Assembly: GCA_030040515.1 (NCBI GenBank)
Contig: JASHTO010000593.1
Location: forward strand, 1 to 8,060
Direction: 5' to 3'
Source of the DNA: Terriglobia bacterium
GTDB taxonomy: Bacteria > Acidobacteriota > Terriglobia > UBA7540
DNA length: 8,060 nt
The notes under the pieces are model-generated. The model ran no database searches, was not told where the DNA came from, and saw only the letters and a program-made list of their open reading frames with translations. Numbering within the stretch: the stretch's first letter is position 1; every line of letters starts with the position of its first letter. The position numbers and the translations under genes are program-made. Below are positions 5,628-8,060 of this stretch, one piece after another.

Positions 5628-6531
5628 CGGTGTGTTCCTCGGGCTTATCGGCGGTTAAATCCACCAGTTCCGATCCCTCGGGCCTCTTCAATTCAAACTT
5701 GTCCGGCGGAATGGGGTCATTGAATTGCGCTTTTTCCACCGTGATGGCGAGTTCGTAATCCTCAGCGGGACGGGTTATTTCAATGTGCGTGGGGTATTGA
5801 ATTCCCTGAAAGTCCTGGTAGTCCGAATAGCGCACGTCCTCCGTGTAGGAGCCGTCGGGCTCGTAGAATTGGATGCGCGCTATTTGCAGGTCCGACCTGT
5901 CGAACCAAACAATGCGGCTGAGCGACGGGCGGTGCCCCGGCGTCGTTTCTTCAATGAAAACCGTGTAATACCGCCGCCGCTCCCTGCGGCTTTGATTTTC
6001 GACGCGGTAGGAGGGGGTTTCGCGCTCCTCATCGATGGGAGGAACGGTCAAGGCCTCCGAAATGTGCTGCGGCCGCAGATTCTCGAGCGCGTTTTTCGTG
6101 GCGTGGTGGAAAGCGTTCTTGCCAATAATGAACTTGTGCTTGGAAGGAATGGAGAGGCGGAATTCCTCGCCGTTTGAAACCATATCAAAGATCGTGGTCC
6201 GGATCAGCGGTGCCAGCCCCAGCAGGTGAATGTCGGAGGGCCTTTGCAACAAAATGTAGCCCGTCACATCGTGATACTCCGTCAATTGGCCGGAATAAAC
6301 TGACCCGGCCGTGGGCGTCAGGTCAACTGTCGCCTTCAAAGTCCGGATCCCGGCGCTCCACGCGTTTATTTTATCGACGAGCTGAGCGAGAGTTGCTTCT
6401 TCGGGTGGGTTCTGGTCAGGGGCGTGGATGTGCGCCACCTTCCGCACCAGGCACCCCGGCGTGGCCAGGAGCAGCGCGGCGACAACCGATAACGAGAATG
6501 CCCTTGCTCTCTGAATCGTTTTTGTTCGCAA
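5617..6531 (-). CDS. Putative lipoprotein with LolA/LolB-like fold, first gene of the operon
   Basis: A 304-residue exported protein. The N-terminus has a basic start (MRTKTIQRAR), a hydrophobic core (FSLSVVAALLLA) and Cys27 in ATPGC, a probable lipid-attachment site. Proline at position -2 departs from the strict lipobox. The mature protein resembles LolA/LolB or DUF4292-like half-barrels: helix QLVDKINAWSAGIRTLKATVDL, then strands GYILLQRPSDIHLLGL, IFDMVSNGEEFRLSIPSKHKF, RIVWFDRSDLQIARIQFYEPDG, GIQYPTHIEITRP and KFELKRPEG. A very basic patch SRRERRRYY lies at 181-189. Residues after the Cys are Leu-Val, not Asp, which in E. coli terms means outer-membrane sorting. The start is TTG 6531: an in-frame TGA at 6537-6535 blocks anything upstream and no later start keeps the signal sequence. 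Its end overlaps the permease gene. Role as an acceptor or partner of the transporter is inferred. Confidence 0.75.
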   Translation of the reverse strand: MRTKTIQRARAFSLSVVAALLLATPGCLVRKVAHIHAPDQNPPEEATLAQLVDKINAWSAGIRTLKATVDLTPTAGSVYSGQLTEYHDVTGYILLQRPSDIHLLGLAPLIRTTIFDMVSNGEEFRLSIPSKHKFIIGKNAFHHATKNALENLRPQHISEALTVPPIDEERETPSYRVENQSRRERRRYYTVFIEETTPGHRPSLSRIVWFDRSDLQIARIQFYEPDGSYTEDVRYSDYQDFQGIQYPTHIEITRPAEDYELAITVEKAQFNDPIPPDKFELKRPEGSELVDLTADKPEEHTGGQ

Positions 6532-6543
6532 GCGTCACTTTCC

Positions 6544-6572
6544 AATCTAACAAACGCTGTGAAATGTGTCAA
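6544..6572 (-). promoter_or_regulatory. Sigma-70-type promoter of the five-gene operon
   Basis: On the minus strand a perfect TTGACA (6572-6567) is followed by 17 bases and then TAGATT (6549-6544), four of six matching the -10 consensus. Transcription would start near 6537, only about 6 bases before the TTG start codon of the lipoprotein gene. The GGAAAG preceding that codon overlaps the end of the -10 box. Confidence 0.6.
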
Positions 6573-6817
6573 TGAGCGGAACCCTAAGCTCCACTACACC
6601 TCATGAACTCGCCGACGGCCAAAAAGTTACGGTGGCCGGTGCTATTCCACCTGTCACCATCCCCCTCCATCATTGTAGCCAAAAGATGGCAGGCGGGTTG
6701 CCTCTCATGCTCGTCACCCGATAAGTTTCTATCACCATCGCTTCAAACCACGACTTTCGCTGCCCCATTCGCCCTAAGAGTGGGCATATTTGGTTCCAAA
6801 CCCCGTTCTATACGGAA

Positions 6818-6930
6818 CGACATAAGTATTTGGCTGTAGCGGCGGTCTATGACCGCCGGTCGGCGCTCGCCCTGCGACCCAAAGCCGTCTTCTGGCGACG
6901 GGTCGTAGAGCGCCGCTACAATTTATGTCG
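6818..6930. repeat. Palindromic repeat element D (TGTAGCGGCG arms)
   Basis: Outer arms CGACATAA (6818-6825) and TTATGTCG (6923-6930) are exact inverted copies. Inner ends TGTAGCGGCG (6835-6844) and CGCCGCTACA (6911-6920) are too. The left half is a perfect hairpin CGGCGGTC/GACCGCCG (6840-6847, 6851-6858, loop TAT). The right half is a longer stem-loop whose arms share CGGCGCT...CGACCC and GGGTCG...AGCGCCG. It belongs to the same family as the 670-723 element, with a larger centre. Confidence 0.7.
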
Positions 6931-7059
6931 CTCTGGATCATTCGCGTGGTCGCTCTGGGCGGCCGCGGGGTCAGAATATTTTGATAGCCCCTTGGGAGTT
7001 ATTCGGAGGTCAACTTCACGCGGCAGGCGTGCAGCGCTCGAATCGCGGTGCGTGGCTCT

Positions 7060-7093
7060 AAAATAAAATGAGGGGGAAGCAATCTCCCCCCTC
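7060..7093 (-). terminator. Intrinsic terminator on the minus strand with no known gene upstream
   Basis: Read on the minus strand, GAGGGGGGA (7093-7085) pairs with TTCCCCCTC (7078-7070) over 9 bp with one G-T pair and a GATTGC loop. The T-rich tail ATTTTATTTT (7069-7060) follows at once. This is a textbook rho-independent terminator. The transcript it ends would come from 7094 or beyond, where I find no minus-strand protein gene. Confidence 0.7.
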
Positions 7094-7144
7094 CAAGCGT
7101 CGGGTCTTGGGTCTAAACTCCGAGCCGCCGTTGGCCACCTTCTA

Positions 7145-7225
7145 GGTTATGTCCGACATCGGCTCGACTCTGTCTAGAGCAAGCCGGATTCCAACTAAAG
7201 CCAATTTCGCTCTCACCTCATAACC
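7145..7225 (-). ncRNA. Possible structured RNA ending at the 7060-7093 terminator
   Basis: On the minus strand GGTTATG (7225-7219) can pair with CATAACC (7151-7145), closing a domain. Inside it lies a hairpin with ATC-GGCT-CTCT strands pairing to AGAG-AGCC-GAT around an AGAC loop (about 7190-7159). The terminator starts about 50 bases downstream. Stable nested pairing, lack of a protein frame and a strong terminator together suggest a small RNA. I do not recognise the family, and no clear promoter was found in the AT-rich sequence upstream. Confidence 0.28.
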
Positions 7226-7250
7226 CTTGTAACCCCTTAAATGCAAATAA

Positions 7251-7445
7251 CATAATTCGAGGCGTTGGGGGCTGGGTGCCAAACATGAGCTCAAGGACTA
7301 TAAATTTCTTCTATATTTGAAATTCTAAATTCAGAATTCTGCAAAAAACAGTGGCTAACCCAGCCTGATTTCCTGCTTCCCTTGTCAGGTGCGCTTCTTG
7401 ACCGACTGACAAAATGCCCCATAATTCGAGGTCGATTGGGCATTT
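7251..7445. repeat. 12-bp direct repeat CATAATTCGAGG, second copy in a hairpin loop
   Basis: CATAATTCGAGG occurs at 7251-7262 and again at 7420-7431. The second copy lies in the loop of an inverted repeat made of AAATGCCC (7412-7419) and GGGCATTT (7438-7445). An AT-rich patch separates the copies. It could be a site-specific recombination or protein-binding site, but no recombinase gene is visible. Confidence 0.4.
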
Positions 7446-7506
7446 GTTCTGCTGCTTCCCTCAAACGCAGAGTTCAAGTCCATGAATCGCTGCCCTGCTA
7501 ATCTTG

Positions 7507-7537
7507 TTGACGGGTTTGCCATCAGGCGTGCTATGCT
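7507..7537 (+). promoter_or_regulatory. Weak candidate promoter for the CpsB-like gene
   Basis: TTGACG (7507-7512) and TATGCT (7532-7537) are separated by 19 bases, longer than ideal. Transcription from here would give a leader of roughly 135 bases containing a perfect CGCCCGGGCG palindrome (7644-7653) shortly before the start codon. Confidence 0.25.
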
Positions 7538-7680
7538 AATTCGCGAAATGCCCTGCTCGTCCCTGAGCAACACGTTGCGCTCCGCTTCTGCTCATTCAAG
7601 TTGTCACTGTGAAATGATAGTCCCGTGCGAAATCGCGGGGAAGCGCCCGGGCGTTTGCCCACCAACTCTCCGGGCTGAAT

Positions 7681-8060
7681 ATGATTGATATCCACTGTCA
7701 CCCTTTGCCGGGCGTAGATGACGGCGCAAGGTCGCTGGAAGAGGCGGTCGAAATGTGCCGCATGGCCGCAAAGGACGGCATCACGCATCTGGTGGCGACT
7801 CCGCACAGCAATTACAGTTACACCTTCGATCCCGTCCTCAACCTTCAGCTCGTTCGGGAGCTCCAGGAGAAGGTCGGCGAGAAGCCGAAGCTTTTGTTGG
7901 GCTGCGACTTTCACCTTTCGTACGACAACATCCAGGTGTGCTTGCAGGACTCGCGGGATTTCACCATCAATCACACCGCTTATCTGCTGGTGGAGCTTCC
8001 CGACCAATTCATTCCCGACAATCTCAATCGCGTCTACTACGAAATCCAGGTCGCCGGGCT
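7681..8060 (+). CDS. CpsB/YwqE-type PHP tyrosine-protein phosphatase, N-terminal part, cut by window edge
   Basis: The first 126 residues are present. The start MIDIHCHPLPGVDDGARSLE is diagnostic of the PHP-domain phosphatases CpsB/YwqE, which remove phosphate from tyrosine kinases controlling capsule or exopolysaccharide export. Metal-ligand motifs visible are His5-Cys-His7, Asp13-Asp14, His42 in VATPHSNYSY, and Asp/His in LLLGCDFHLSYDN (about 90-102). Family members have about 240-260 residues, so roughly half is cut off by the window edge. ATG 7681 matches the family start exactly. The upstream frame is closed by TAG at 7618-7620, and no good ribosome site precedes the ATG. Polysaccharide genes may follow beyond the window. 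The cyclic PHP family also includes histidinol phosphatases, but the VDDGARS motif favours CpsB. Confidence 0.88.
   Translation, partial: MIDIHCHPLPGVDDGARSLEEAVEMCRMAAKDGITHLVATPHSNYSYTFDPVLNLQLVRELQEKVGEKPKLLLGCDFHLSYDNIQVCLQDSRDFTINHTAYLLVELPDQFIPDNLNRVYYEIQVAG

Larger units (their letters stand above)
6573..7680. other. Gene-free interval between the operon promoter and the CpsB-like gene
   Basis: No open frame here carries a recognisable domain. The interval contains a palindromic repeat element (6818-6930), an orphan minus-strand terminator (7060-7093), a possible structured RNA (7145-7225), an AT-rich patch (about 7296-7350) and a repeated 12-mer (7251, 7420). Its mixed base composition and the frame fragments suggest decayed sequence, perhaps an old insertion. 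From 6600 to 6800 I see nothing I can name. Confidence 0.5.

Noticed and set aside
7040..7066. GCTCGAATC resembling a tRNA T-loop.
   Set aside because: No acceptor stem, anticodon arm or CCA end can be assembled around it.
7385..7573. A minus-strand frame with RDEQGISRISIARLM, faintly like a resolvase helix-turn-helix.
   Set aside because: Too short and without catalytic or flanking motifs; at most a fragment, and not enough to name.
7531..8007. A 158-residue minus-strand frame.
   Set aside because: It is the antisense shadow of the CpsB-like gene, whose PHP motifs are unambiguous.
1..8060. A CRISPR array or toxin-antitoxin, restriction or other defence genes.
   Set aside because: No regularly spaced identical repeats were found, and none of the open frames shows motifs of such systems.

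Overview
The window looks like a chromosomal stretch from a GC-rich Gram-negative soil bacterium, most likely an Acidobacteriota member. This is inferred from protein style (a CpsB-like PHP phosphatase starting MIDIHCH, a conserved WAYERGSWQYD membrane protein, a LISIDGMHAVDF phosphatase relic) and from dispersed GTAGGGGC/TGTAGCGGCG inverted repeats between genes. No database search was possible.

Layout. 1-339 (-): 5' part of a type-2 glycerate kinase gene that runs off the left edge. 340-1067: no credible gene, but three hairpin-rich repeat units. 1068-1469 (+): relic of a secreted alkaline-phosphatase-family gene, broken by two in-frame stops and lacking almost the whole catalytic domain. 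A long perfect hairpin at 1473-1501 follows it. 1651-2400 (+): 2,3-bisphosphoglycerate-dependent phosphoglycerate mutase with its own candidate promoter. It converges, 39 bp apart, with a five-gene minus-strand operon.

Operon (6531 down to 2440, in transcription order): a putative lipoprotein of LolA/LolB-like character, an FtsX/LolC-type permease (11-bp overlap with the lipoprotein gene), a LolD/MacB-type ATPase, a small single-span membrane protein of unknown function, and a secreted LolA-like protein. The set has the parts of a lipoprotein or hydrophobe export route in one transcription unit: an inner-membrane ABC engine, a periplasmic carrier and a membrane-anchored LolB-like acceptor. 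A palindromic repeat element lies between the permease and ATPase genes and creates a spurious N-terminal extension on the ATPase frame. A good sigma-70-like promoter sits directly before the first gene.

6573-7680: about 1.1 kb without a convincing protein gene. It holds another inverted-repeat element, a well-formed intrinsic terminator on the minus strand with no gene feeding it, a possible structured RNA just upstream of that terminator, an AT-rich patch, and a 12-bp repeat placed in a hairpin loop. 7681-8060 (+): start of a CpsB/YwqE-type PHP phosphatase gene that runs off the right edge.
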